DNA from: CAJJDF01 sp965657945
Lineage (GTDB): Bacteria; Bacteroidota; Bacteroidia; Flavobacteriales_D; CAJJDF01
Assembly (NCBI GenBank): GCA_965657945.1
Contig: CBFHPW010000031.1
Span: 1-17,411 of the forward strand
Direction of reading: 5' to 3'
Length of the DNA: 17,411 nt
The notes under the pieces were generated by a model, which saw only the letters and a list, made by a program, of their open reading frames with translations, was not told the origin of the DNA and did not search any database. Every line of letters starts with the position of its first letter. Within the stretch, counting starts at the first letter, position 1. The translations under genes and the position numbers were made by a program. Positions 6,679-13,994 of the stretch are shown here, in pieces.

Positions 6679-8163
6679 ATGACCCAAGCAACCCTTATTT
6701 TCCCTCATCAGCTACATTCAGATATTTCTGGGCTACAGACAAGCGCTCCCGTTTATTTGATTGAAGAACACTTGTTTTTTAGCCAATATAAATTTCATAA
6801 ACAAAAAATTGCTTTCCACAGAGCTACCATGAAGTTTTATGAAAGTTATTTGAATGAAAATGGGTTTGAAGTAATTTATATTGAGGCTAAAGAGGAAATT
6901 TCGGACACAAGAAAACTAATTCCACACTTAAGAGAGAAAGGAGTTGAAACAATCACTTACCGAAACCCAACAGATTACAACCTAGAAAAAAGACTGAACG
7001 AAGGATTGAAAAAAAGTAAAATAGAAAAAAATGAACTCAAGAGTCTGTTGTTTATAAACTCAAAAGAGGATTTATCTAGTTTTTTTAAACCCACAAAAAA
7101 GAAGTTTTTTCAAACCAGTTTTTACAAAAGCGAAAGAGCCCGATTGAACATTCTCATGGACGCAGAAGGAAATCCAGAAGGAGGAAAATTAACTTATGAT
7201 TCGGATAATCGGAAAAAATATCCAGCAAAAAAAACTCCTCCCGCTATTCACTTCCCTGAAGTAACCAAATGGCACAAGGAAGCTAAACAATATGTGGAAG
7301 ACAATTTTAGTGAGAATTATGGAGAACTAACCTCTGACACGTATTACCCCATAACATTCGAACAAACAGAAACTTGGCTCAACCAATTTTTAGAAACTCG
7401 CTTTCATGAATTTGGTCAATACGAAGATGCTATTGTGAAAGAAGAGATTTTCCTAAATCACAGTATGCTCACACCCATGCTCAATGTTGGTTTTATTCAA
7501 CCAAAATACATCATTGATAGGGCGATTGACTTTGGCAAAAAACAGAATGTTCCGCTCAATTCTCTGGAAGGATTTGTAAGACAAATCATGGGCTGGAGAG
7601 AGTTCATAAGGGGCATGTACGAAGCCAAAGGCCGAGAATCTCGAATCAAAAATTACTGGGGCTTTACTCAAAAAATACCTGCTTCATTTTATGATGGAAC
7701 CACGGGTATTGTTCCGGTGGATGATACCATCAAAAAAATCCTGAAAACCGGATATTGCCACCACATTGAGCGATTGATGGTAATTGGCAATTTCATGTTA
7801 TTGTGCGAGTTTGATCCAGACGAAGTATATCAATGGTTCATGGAATTATTTATTGATTCCTACGATTGGGTGATGGTTCCCAATGTGTATGGAATGAGTC
7901 AATTTGCAGATGGCGGTTTCTTTGCCACCAAGCCCTATATCAGTGGAAGTAACTACGTGATAAAAATGAGTAATTACAAAAAAGGAGCCGATTGGCAGGC
8001 TACTTGGGATGGATTATTCTGGAGGTTTATGCACATACACAGAGAGTTCTTTGTGAAAAACCCAAGACTTGGAATGTTGGTTAGGAATTTTGACAACCAA
8101 TCTCCTGAAAAGCGGAATGGGCACCTGGAGAAAGCGGAAGAGTTTTTGAAAGGACTGAAATAA
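6679..8163 (+). CDS. PhrB-like (DPRP family) cryptochrome/photolyase without the Fe-S cysteines
   Basis: A 494-residue protein of the prokaryotic (6-4) photolyase / FeS-BCP family. The N-terminal alpha/beta domain starts ATLIFPHQLH and includes VYLIEEHLFFSQYKFHKQK (25-43). The FAD domain includes LEGFVRQIMGWREFIRGMY (296-314), GYCHHIERLMVIGNFML (358-374) and NVYGMSQFADGG (402-413). The HH pair (361-362) matches the catalytic histidines of this family. Characterised members bind a 4Fe-4S cluster with four cysteines, two of them in a CxxC just after the MSDY motif; here that segment reads KMSNYKKGADWQATWDG (429-445). The whole protein has only Cys360 and Cys376. Expected role: repair of (6-4) photoproducts or a photoreceptor function. 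Length is near normal, so this is loss or ancestral absence of the cluster rather than truncation. Confidence 0.9.
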   Translation: MTQATLIFPHQLHSDISGLQTSAPVYLIEEHLFFSQYKFHKQKIAFHRATMKFYESYLNENGFEVIYIEAKEEISDTRKLIPHLREKGVETITYRNPTDYNLEKRLNEGLKKSKIEKNELKSLLFINSKEDLSSFFKPTKKKFFQTSFYKSERARLNILMDAEGNPEGGKLTYDSDNRKKYPAKKTPPAIHFPEVTKWHKEAKQYVEDNFSENYGELTSDTYYPITFEQTETWLNQFLETRFHEFGQYEDAIVKEEIFLNHSMLTPMLNVGFIQPKYIIDRAIDFGKKQNVPLNSLEGFVRQIMGWREFIRGMYEAKGRESRIKNYWGFTQKIPASFYDGTTGIVPVDDTIKKILKTGYCHHIERLMVIGNFMLLCEFDPDEVYQWFMELFIDSYDWVMVPNVYGMSQFADGGFFATKPYISGSNYVIKMSNYKKGADWQATWDGLFWRFMHIHREFFVKNPRLGMLVRNFDNQSPEKRNGHLEKAEEFLKGLK

Positions 8164-8177
8164 TAACAATTGAGCTA

Positions 8178-8192
8178 AAACCTGTTAGGTTT
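8178..8192. terminator. Possible weak bidirectional terminator between convergent genes
   Basis: A perfect 6-bp stem, AAACCT and AGGTTT around GTT, lies 15 nt after the photolyase stop and between two convergent genes. On the minus strand it is followed by a short T run. The remainder of the 8164-8300 gap shows only a weak AGGCT/AGCCT hairpin. Confidence 0.35.
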
Positions 8193-8300
8193 AATAAAAA
8201 ATTCGAACTTTATAACTCCCACGAGGCTGCCATTAAAGCCTGCTGACATTATTATAAAAGGGAACTTGAAGGACGATTCTTTAAATAATAGAGTATAGAA

Positions 8301-9176
8301 TTAAAGCGTATTCAGTATCTGTTCCTTAATTTTCTCTAGTTGATCTTTCATTTCCACCACAATTTTTTGAATCTCTTGGTGGTTGGCTTTAGAACCCAAA
8401 GTATTTACCTCACGCCCTATTTCTTGAGCCACAAATCCCAGTTTTTTTCCTTGTGACTCTGGGTTTTTCATGATATCAATAAAATATTCTAAATGCCCAG
8501 AAAGTCTTACTTTCTCCTCGGTTACATCATATTTTTCGATAAAATAAATTAACTCCTGCTCAAACCTATTTTGATCAAACTGAGGATTGTCTAGCTTTTC
8601 TTCTAGGTTGGATTTTAATCTTGCTTTAACAGTTTCTATTCTTTCTCCCTCGTATTTTTCAACATCTTTAAGTAGTTCTCCAATTCGATTGATATTGCCA
8701 GAAAATTCTTTGTGCAAAGCTTCTCCCTCTCTCTTTCTAAACCCTTCAAAATTCTTTACTGCTTCTTCAATCATACCTTCCACTGCTTTCCATTCTTCTG
8801 GGTCCAGCTCTTCTTTTTCTTGGCTATAAACCTCCGGCATTTTCATAGCAAGTTCCATTAACTTGGCGTCATTATCAATTCCCAACGAAGTTGAAAGTGC
8901 TTTTAAATCATTGAAATAGGTTGTAACCACTTCGTGATTAATTTTTGCCGAATTACTTTTTGGAGGCAATTCCACATAAATTCCAAAATCTACTTTTCCT
9001 CTTCCAATTAGCTTAGATAGCTTTTTGTTTAAGGTCAATTCATGTTCACGGTAAAAACCTGGCATCCTCATGTTTAAATCAAAGAACTTACTGTTCAATG
9101 ATTTGATTTCGATACTTATTTTTTTGTCATTGTAAGTTCCGGTCGTTTTCCCGTAACCTGTCATAGATTGAATCAT
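8301..9176 (-). CDS. yicC: YicC/YloC-family endoribonuclease
   Basis: A 291-residue protein starting MIQSMTGYGK, the hallmark N-terminus of YicC/YloC. The middle is a charged coiled-coil region. The C-terminal DUF1732 domain carries KKLGFVAQEIGREVNTLGSK (about 244-263), the conserved block with glutamates and arginine linked to nuclease activity. E. coli YicC and B. subtilis YloC are established as RNA-cleaving enzymes that affect RNA turnover. Length is normal for the family. The gene stands alone, convergent with the photolyase gene, with a gene-poor 414-nt region upstream. A TACCTTTAC element 19 nt before the start is a candidate -7 box. Confidence 0.93.
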   Translation of the reverse strand: MIQSMTGYGKTTGTYNDKKISIEIKSLNSKFFDLNMRMPGFYREHELTLNKKLSKLIGRGKVDFGIYVELPPKSNSAKINHEVVTTYFNDLKALSTSLGIDNDAKLMELAMKMPEVYSQEKEELDPEEWKAVEGMIEEAVKNFEGFRKREGEALHKEFSGNINRIGELLKDVEKYEGERIETVKARLKSNLEEKLDNPQFDQNRFEQELIYFIEKYDVTEEKVRLSGHLEYFIDIMKNPESQGKKLGFVAQEIGREVNTLGSKANHQEIQKIVVEMKDQLEKIKEQILNTL

Positions 9177-9194
9177 AGTGGTAATTTTGTGAGT

Positions 9195-9203
9195 GTAAAG
9201 GTA
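9195..9203 (-). promoter_or_regulatory. Candidate -7 promoter element for yicC
   Basis: On the minus strand this reads TACCTTTAC, matching seven of eight positions of the Bacteroidota -7 consensus TAnnTTTG. It sits just upstream of the ATG at 9176. No -33 TTTG at ideal spacing is visible, so this is only suggestive. Confidence 0.35.
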
Positions 9204-9247
9204 GAGTTAATTTTACTATTTTTTGTTTTCAAAGCTAACTTCCCTTT

Positions 9248-9272
9248 GTCATTCTCACGAAAGTGGGAATCT
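9248..9272 (+). repeat. Single REP-type hairpin
   Basis: GTC, then ATTCTCAC, loop GAAA, GTGGGAAT, then CT. The arms pair with one mismatch that a G-T wobble would allow. It matches the two units at 2454-2535 in its GTCATTC start and GGAATCT end. Confidence 0.65.
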
Positions 9273-9381
9273 TATTCATCCGTATTTCATTGGCCTTTTC
9301 TTCTTTTTGCTCCCGATGAATCGTGACAGGCTTTGCCAAAAAAAAACGAATCAAAAAAAACGCTAGGCTTCATTTCACTCC

Positions 9382-9478
9382 GTGTTTTTAACTTATATTT
9401 TTCGATTCGGTCGGTGATTTCCTCCGCAAGCTCCGGAACTTCCTCTCTCATTCACGAAAAATATTGCATCAAAAACAC
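9382..9478. repeat. Long imperfect inverted repeat
   Basis: The left arm 9382-9404 starts GTGTTTTT and ends ATATTTTTCG. The reverse complement of the right arm 9455-9478 has the same two blocks separated by a different 4-6 nt. The roughly 50-nt centre contains a small TCCG/CGGA hairpin. No coding potential is seen. Confidence 0.55.
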
Positions 9479-9590
9479 TGCTTGAAACAAGGCCGACAAA
9501 AATCAATCATCTAAAAAAAGAATGCATCATTGAAGAACTTCAAGAGTAATCAGTTTATAAACTATTCAGAACTATCCATAAGCAATCCCT

Positions 9591-10496
9591 TTAAGTCAAA
9601 ACCTTCTTACTCCTACTTGTGAGATAAACGCCCACAAAAATCAATAAAGTACAGACTAATTTCTCCCAAGTAATAGCCGAGGCATAATTGCTCTTGGTAT
9701 TTACTATGCTTATCCCAAACCCCATCAGCATGGCAAAAACAGGTTGTAAATAAATGTAACTACTCGCTATGGTTGGAGACAATTGCTTGACAGCAAAAAT
9801 ATTGAACAAATACGTGCAAAAAGTAGTGAACACAACGATAAAAGCGATGGATCCCAATACCATGGGAGGAAATCCAAAACTAAAATCTTGAACATCAGAA
9901 ATCCCGAAAGGAAGCACCACAAAAAAGGCAAAAGTAAACATGTAACTGATTACGGTTAGTGGTTTGTACTTGGCCAAAAGTGGTTTTACCAGCACCAAAT
10001 AAAGAGAGTAACTAGTGGCATTTGCCATGATAAACAAATTCCCTTTCATGGAAGATCCCGAATTGGAACTTCCGCTAAGGTAAATTAAGGTAATGGCACC
10101 AATCAGCCCCAAAGAAATTCCTGCTATTTTATTAAAAGTAAGTTTGGTTTTGAGGATAATTAACGATAGTAAAGTCACAATTACGGGCGAAGTAACCATT
10201 ATTATTGCCGAATCGATGGGCGAAGTAATACTCAATCCCTGAAAGAACAACAATTGATTTAAGGCCACCCCAAAAAAACCGACTAGAGCGATTCGTCCAA
10301 GGTCTTTTCTCTCTACTTTTTCTCTAAAAAAAAATCGCAAAATCAAAAACATAATGGCTGCGCCAAAAATTCGAAGTAAAATAAATGTATTTGGCTTTAA
10401 GTAATCGGGCATTACTTCCTTGGCAATAAAATGACTACTTCCATAAATCAGGTTTACGGACAAAAGGGCTAAATGTGCTAATAAATTTTTAGGCAC
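9591..10496 (-). CDS. EamA-domain DMT-superfamily transporter
   Basis: A 301-residue, very hydrophobic protein with about ten predicted membrane helices in two EamA repeats (about 7-138 and 151-293). The first repeat starts LLSVNLIYGSSHFIAKEVMP and holds the TSPIDSAIIMVTSPVIVTLL stretch (91-110); the second contains ANATSYSLYLVLVKPLL (158-174) and PTIASSYIYLQPVFAMLMG (241-259). The family exports or imports metabolites across the inner membrane; the substrate cannot be predicted. The start is a GTG at 10494-10496 that overlaps the end of the arsC-like gene by 8 nt. The next in-frame ATG would remove the first helix, so the GTG is preferred. The overlap suggests translational coupling with the upstream gene. 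Confidence 0.88.
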   Translation of the reverse strand: MPKNLLAHLALLSVNLIYGSSHFIAKEVMPDYLKPNTFILLRIFGAAIMFLILRFFFREKVERKDLGRIALVGFFGVALNQLLFFQGLSITSPIDSAIIMVTSPVIVTLLSLIILKTKLTFNKIAGISLGLIGAITLIYLSGSSNSGSSMKGNLFIMANATSYSLYLVLVKPLLAKYKPLTVISYMFTFAFFVVLPFGISDVQDFSFGFPPMVLGSIAFIVVFTTFCTYLFNIFAVKQLSPTIASSYIYLQPVFAMLMGFGISIVNTKSNYASAITWEKLVCTLLIFVGVYLTSRSKKVLT

Positions 10497-10836
10497 CGAG
10501 TTTGGTTTTTAAAGATTCCATAGTCTTTTTGGCATTTCCGATAAACATCTCGTTATCCAATACAAAAACGGGTCTTTTTAAGAAGGTATACTCTTCCAAC
10601 ATCATCGATTTTAGTTTTTCTTCTCCTAATTCTTGCCCCTTGTATTCGGATAATTTTCTGGCTCTTTTGTTCAATAAACTTTCGTAACTATCTGTCATGC
10701 TTCGCATTTCTTCCAATTGTTCCAGCGTAATTTTTTCTGTTTTGATGTCTTGTAATTTCCAATCTTCTAAAAGGTTCAATTCTTTCAAAATTCGTTTGCA
10801 CGTATCGCAAGTGGAGAGGTAGTAGGCTTTTTTCAT
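10489..10836 (-). CDS. ArsC/Spx-family thioredoxin-fold protein
   Basis: A 115-residue single-domain protein. The redox motif CDTCKR (10-15) sits at the N-terminal end of the first helix, an Arg-rich segment NKRARKLSEYKG (56-67) follows, and the family's RPVFVLDN strand (91-98) comes near the C-terminus. These features place it in the arsenate reductase (ArsC)/Spx/YffB group. Arsenate reduction is possible, but many members act in redox sensing; no ars genes are nearby, so I do not call it arsenate reductase. I start at the ATG ending at 10836 (MKKAYYLSTC); the frame extends to 10863, but that extension lies inside a 13-bp-stem repeat. It overlaps the transporter gene by 8 nt. Confidence 0.85.
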   Translation of the reverse strand: MKKAYYLSTCDTCKRILKELNLLEDWKLQDIKTEKITLEQLEEMRSMTDSYESLLNKRARKLSEYKGQELGEEKLKSMMLEEYTFLKRPVFVLDNEMFIGNAKKTMESLKTKLGA

Positions 10837-10847
10837 TGTTTTAATGG

Positions 10848-11025
10848 TTACTCCCTTCCCCAAGGGAAGGGAGTAATGATGGTTTTGGTTATTGTTGTTT
10901 AAAAATATTCCTAGAATTTGGAGTCCATTCCCTTTGGGAAGGTTAGGATGAGATTATTCATCTAATTGAGAGTTCTCTTCCCTTTGGGAAAGGTTGTGCC
11001 AACCAATCGGTAGGTTACGGATGGG
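10848..11025. repeat. Composite hairpin repeat, copy B (inverted relative to copy A)
   Basis: Read on the minus strand, this block has the same order of pieces as 6274-6444: CCATCC and GATTGGT, a hairpin, a 21-nt-type unit, a CCTTCCC/GGGAA hairpin, a second unit, then a CCCTTCCC-TTG-GGGAAGGG hairpin. The last hairpin, at 10848-10876, has a perfect 13-bp stem with a 3-nt loop. The core 10912-10959 matches copy A in 46 of 48 positions. One end covers the last codons of obgE (11015-11025); the other lies 11 nt before the arsC-like ATG. Confidence 0.8.
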
Positions 11026-12010
11026 AAATATACTTCCACAACAAATCTTTCAATTCCGTTATCCCTTGTTGAGCTACTGAGGAAATAAATAGTGTTTCAA
11101 TTCCTTCGGGCAATTCTTTTTTAATTTCTTCGGTCAATTCTTCGTCAAGCATATCTGCTTTGGTGATTGCAAGCACCCGGTCTTTATCCAATAATTCGGG
11201 GTTGTAGGTTCCTACCTCATTTATGAGAATATCAAATTCTTTTTTGATATCATCACTATCTGCTGGCACCATAAATAGTAACAGGGCATTCCGCTCAATG
11301 TGACGCAAAAATCTGTGCCCCAATCCTTTTCCTTCATTTGCTCCTTCAATAATTCCAGGAATATCTGCCATCACAAACGATTTGTGACCACGGTATTTTA
11401 CAATTCCCAGGTTAGGAACCAGGGTGGTAAACGGATAATCCGCAATTTCTGGTTTGGCAGCCGAAACTACCGAAAGCAAAGTAGATTTTCCTGCATTGGG
11501 AAACCCAACTAAACCAACATCTGCTAATACTTTAAGTTCAAGAATTTTCCATTCTTCTTGACCGGGTTCACCGGGTTGAGAATATCTGGGGGCTTGGTTC
11601 GTGGAGGATTTAAAATGGTCGTTTCCTCTCCCTCCTTTTCCTCCTTTTGTAAGGATTACTTCTTGTCCGTCTTCGGTAATTTCGAACAACACTTTTTCCG
11701 TTTCGGCATCTTTTACCAAAGTTCCCAAAGGAACCTCCACAATTTTATCCTCTCCCTCAGAACCAGTTTGGTGTTGTCCTCTTCCTACATCTCCATGACC
11801 TGCAATAACATGTCGTTGAAACTTCAAGTGTAACAACGTCCACAATTGGCTATTTCCTCTTAAAATTACGTGCCCACCACGTCCGCCATCACCGCCATCT
11901 GGCCCTCCTTTGGCCGTAATTTTATCTCGGTAAAAGTGGGAACTACCCGCTCCACCTTTACCCGAACGGCAGCAAATTTTTACGTAATCTATGAAATTGG
12001 ATTTTGACAC
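11015..12010 (-). CDS. obgE: ObgE/CgtA GTPase (ribosome assembly)
   Basis: A 331-residue Obg-family GTPase. The glycine-rich Obg fold (1-158) includes FIDYVKICCRSGKGGAGSSH (6-25). The G domain carries Walker A GFPNAGKS (169-176), the switch I segment TTLVPNLG (195-202), DIPG (216-219), the base-recognition motif TKAD (283-286) and SSVA (310-313). The protein acts in late 50S ribosomal subunit assembly and stress control. There is no C-terminal OCT domain, as is usual in Bacteroidota. The start is a GTG at 12008-12010; no in-frame ATG lies near the conserved N-terminus. The last residues S-H-P and the TAA fall in the composite repeat, so the original C-terminus was probably slightly different. 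The gene stands apart from adk, which often precedes it. Confidence 0.95.
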   Translation of the reverse strand: MSKSNFIDYVKICCRSGKGGAGSSHFYRDKITAKGGPDGGDGGRGGHVILRGNSQLWTLLHLKFQRHVIAGHGDVGRGQHQTGSEGEDKIVEVPLGTLVKDAETEKVLFEITEDGQEVILTKGGKGGRGNDHFKSSTNQAPRYSQPGEPGQEEWKILELKVLADVGLVGFPNAGKSTLLSVVSAAKPEIADYPFTTLVPNLGIVKYRGHKSFVMADIPGIIEGANEGKGLGHRFLRHIERNALLLFMVPADSDDIKKEFDILINEVGTYNPELLDKDRVLAITKADMLDEELTEEIKKELPEGIETLFISSVAQQGITELKDLLWKYISHP

Positions 12011-12027
12011 AATCTTTTGGTTTTTTA

Positions 12028-12035
12028 CAAAACTA
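12028..12035 (-). promoter_or_regulatory. Candidate -7 promoter element for obgE
   Basis: The minus strand reads TAGTTTTG, a full match to the Bacteroidota consensus TAnnTTTG. It lies 17 nt before the GTG start. A clear -33 TTTG was not found at the expected distance. Confidence 0.42.
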
Positions 12036-12150
12036 ACAGAATTAGGAATTATAATTTGTGAATTGCCAATTCTTTTCGAAAACTAAACAGTTGAAACCAC
12101 ATTTTCATCTCAACCAAAAAACAAGTTCAGGTTATTCTCTTCTAGTTGTA

Positions 12151-12300
12151 CTAAACTAAATTTTCCTTAGAGACTTTGCCTACATAACTCCAGGTAGGAC
12201 AAGTATCGCACTTCTTCTTTTTCTTCTTTGTTGCACAGGCAGATAACATAAATAAGCTTGCTACAATAACTAGGGTGGATATCAACTGTTTTTGTTTCAT
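12151..12300 (-). CDS. Small putative lipoprotein, 49 residues
   Basis: An ATG at 12298-12300 opens a 49-residue frame ending TAG at 12151. The N-terminus MKQKQLISTLVIVASLFM followed by LSAC is a textbook type II signal peptide: a positive n-region, a hydrophobic core, and a lipobox with Cys22. The predicted mature peptide is only 28 residues. It has a run of six lysines (25-30), then CDTCPTW (31-37), and ends KVSKENLV. The CxxC could bind metal or form a disulfide. The lysine run next to the lipidated Cys suggests membrane anchoring with contact to phosphate head groups (inference). It lies alone, upstream of obgE on the same strand and divergent from the MlaE gene. I do not know a named family. 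Confidence 0.72.
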   Translation of the reverse strand: MKQKQLISTLVIVASLFMLSACATKKKKKKCDTCPTWSYVGKVSKENLV

Positions 12301-12420
12301 TTACAATTTGGCATTTAGACTTATAAACTCTCTGTGATTATAAGTATCAGGTAAAAAGACTTAGGCTATTTTGATAGAAACTAAAATTACCCCTATTTTA
12401 GTACTTTAAAAGTAAGAAAT

Positions 12421-13167
12421 TTGAATTTATTTGAGCACATAGGAAGATTTATTTTGATGATTGCTGCCGCATTCAAAAAACCAGAAAAATGGAAAGTGCT
12501 TGGGAAAAATTTCATTCATGAGGTTCATTCTATTGGTATAAGTTCATTGAGCATTGTTGCCCTTCTCTCTTTATTTATGGGGGCTGTAATGGTTATTCAA
12601 ACTGCCTCTAACATTGATTCTGTGTTAATTCCGGCCTACACAGTAGGTTTTGCGACTAGGCAATCTATGATTCTTGAGTTTTCCTCAACCATGATTTGCC
12701 TTATCTTAGCTGGGAAAGTTGGATCTAACATCGCCTCCGAAATTGGCACCATGAGACTTACCGAGCAAATTGATGCCCTGGAAGTTATGGGAGTAAATTC
12801 AATCAACCATCTTGTTCTACCAAAAATATTAGCCTCTCTCTTTATTTTCCCATTTATTGTTCTCATCAGCATGGGATTGGGATTAATTGGCGGAGGGTTA
12901 ATTGGAACGCAAGCTGGTATTATTACTTTAGAAAAATACATCATGGGGCTTCAATACTATTTTGAGCCTTTTAGTATTACCTATTCTCTTATCAAAACGT
13001 CTTTTTTTGCATTTTTTATCGCGACCATCCCTTCTTACTTTGGGTACTACGTAAATCCAAGCGGAGGAGCTTTGGAGGTCGGTAAATCTGGAACAAAATC
13101 GGTTGTGGCCTGTAGCATGGTTATACTGTTAATCAACTTAATTATCACCTATTTTCTTTTGCTTTAG
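12421..13167 (+). CDS. MlaE-family ABC transporter permease
   Basis: A 248-residue integral membrane protein of the MlaE/YrbE family. It has an N-terminal amphipathic segment (NLFEHIGRFILM), a first hydrophobic segment around SIVALLSLFMGAVMVIQTAS (40-59), the family core EFSSTMICLILAGKVGSNIA (79-98) followed by SEIGTMRLTEQIDALEVMGV (99-118), and C-terminal helices around 133-155, 188-205 and 225-247. MlaE proteins form the membrane part of MCE-type importers that move phospholipids between the outer and inner membranes. The start is a TTG at 12421; the next ATG would remove the conserved EHIGR segment. It lies 2 nt before its ATPase partner. No MCE-domain (MlaD) gene lies in the window. Confidence 0.93.
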   Translation: MNLFEHIGRFILMIAAAFKKPEKWKVLGKNFIHEVHSIGISSLSIVALLSLFMGAVMVIQTASNIDSVLIPAYTVGFATRQSMILEFSSTMICLILAGKVGSNIASEIGTMRLTEQIDALEVMGVNSINHLVLPKILASLFIFPFIVLISMGLGLIGGGLIGTQAGIITLEKYIMGLQYYFEPFSITYSLIKTSFFAFFIATIPSYFGYYVNPSGGALEVGKSGTKSVVACSMVILLINLIITYFLLL

Positions 13168-13169
13168 TT

Positions 13170-13928
13170 ATGAGTATCATTGTGAACAACATACAAAAAG
13201 GCTTTAACGGAACAGAAATATTAAAAGGAATTTCTTTTGAATTTGAACCGGGCAAAACGAACTTAATAATAGGACAAAGTGGTTCGGGAAAATCTGTTCT
13301 TACAAAGTGCATTGTTGGACTTTATGAGGTAGATAAGGGAGAAGTAATTTATGGCGGTGAAAATTTTTCGGCTATGAATGTGGCAGAAAGAAAACAGATT
13401 CGATCTCAAATTGGAATGCTCTTTCAAGGGAGCGCTCTTTTCGATTCATACAGTGTAGAAGAGAATGTCATGTTTCCCTTGATTATGTTTTCAGACATGA
13501 ACAAAGAAGAGATGATTGACCGTGTAAATTTTTGCTTAAAGAGAGTTCAATTAGAAAATAAAAACCACTTATTTCCGTCAGAAATAAGCGGAGGAATGCA
13601 AAAAAGAGTCGCAATAGCCAGAGCCATAGCGCTGAATCCAAAATATTTATTTTGTGACGAACCAAATTCTGGACTGGACCCAAAAACCTCCATCGTTATT
13701 GACAACTTAATTCATGACCTCACCAAAGAATACAACATGACTACGGTAGTCATCACCCATGACATGAATTCTGTGATGGAGATAGGGGAAAACATCATGT
13801 ACATACACAAAGGTGAAAACTGGTGGACTGGCGACAAACACTCTATTGTAACTACCGAAAATAAAGAAATAGGAGATTTTGTTTATGCATCAGAATTCAT
13901 GAAGCAATTAAGAGAAAAACTCAACTAA
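13170..13928 (+). CDS. MlaF-type ABC transporter ATP-binding protein
   Basis: A 252-residue ATPase with Walker A GQSGSGKS (35-42), Q-loop glutamine in GMLFQGSALFDS (82-93), signature SGGMQKR (140-146), Walker B YLFCDEPNSGLDP (159-171) and switch histidine in ITHDM (195-199). The SALFDSYSVEENVMFPL block (88-104) is typical of the MlaF/MCE-associated branch. It powers the adjacent MlaE-type permease and begins 2 nt after that stop, so the two are surely co-transcribed. The C-terminal extension (about 215-252) resembles the MlaF tail. Catalytic residues are all intact. Confidence 0.95.
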   Translation: MSIIVNNIQKGFNGTEILKGISFEFEPGKTNLIIGQSGSGKSVLTKCIVGLYEVDKGEVIYGGENFSAMNVAERKQIRSQIGMLFQGSALFDSYSVEENVMFPLIMFSDMNKEEMIDRVNFCLKRVQLENKNHLFPSEISGGMQKRVAIARAIALNPKYLFCDEPNSGLDPKTSIVIDNLIHDLTKEYNMTTVVITHDMNSVMEIGENIMYIHKGENWWTGDKHSIVTTENKEIGDFVYASEFMKQLREKLN

Positions 13929-13994
13929 CTTGTTTTTTCTGAAAGAGAAAGAAGGAGTTTAAGAAAAATATCTTCTAAAGAACACACTAACACT

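Larger units (their letters stand above)
9177..9590. other. Gene-free 414-nt region with REP unit and long inverted repeat
   Basis: No ORF with recognisable protein features is present on either strand. The region holds the yicC upstream sequence, one REP-type hairpin at 9248-9272 of the same family as 2454-2535, two long A tracts at about 9340-9360, and a long imperfect inverted repeat at 9382-9478. It looks like accumulated non-coding repeat sequence or a decayed interspersed element. Confidence 0.6.
12011..12420. other. Divergent intergenic region obgE / MlaE-type permease
   Basis: These 410 nt hold the obgE -7 element, a 115-nt stretch (12036-12150) in which I see nothing specific, the small lipoprotein gene (12151-12300), and a 120-nt AT-rich divergent promoter region (12301-12420) without a clear consensus match. 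Confidence 0.5.

Noticed and set aside
8200..8290. A tRNA-like or small-RNA fold after the PhrB-like gene
   Set aside because: Only weak short pairings are visible and no cloverleaf or terminator pattern; not supportable.
10489..10836. Naming the ArsC/Spx protein arsenate reductase
   Set aside because: The motif is CxxC as in Spx-like relatives and no arsenic genes are nearby, so the reaction is not established.
10837..10863. Upstream extension of the arsC-like gene
   Set aside because: The added residues are encoded by a hairpin repeat; the family N-terminus fits the ATG ending at 10836.
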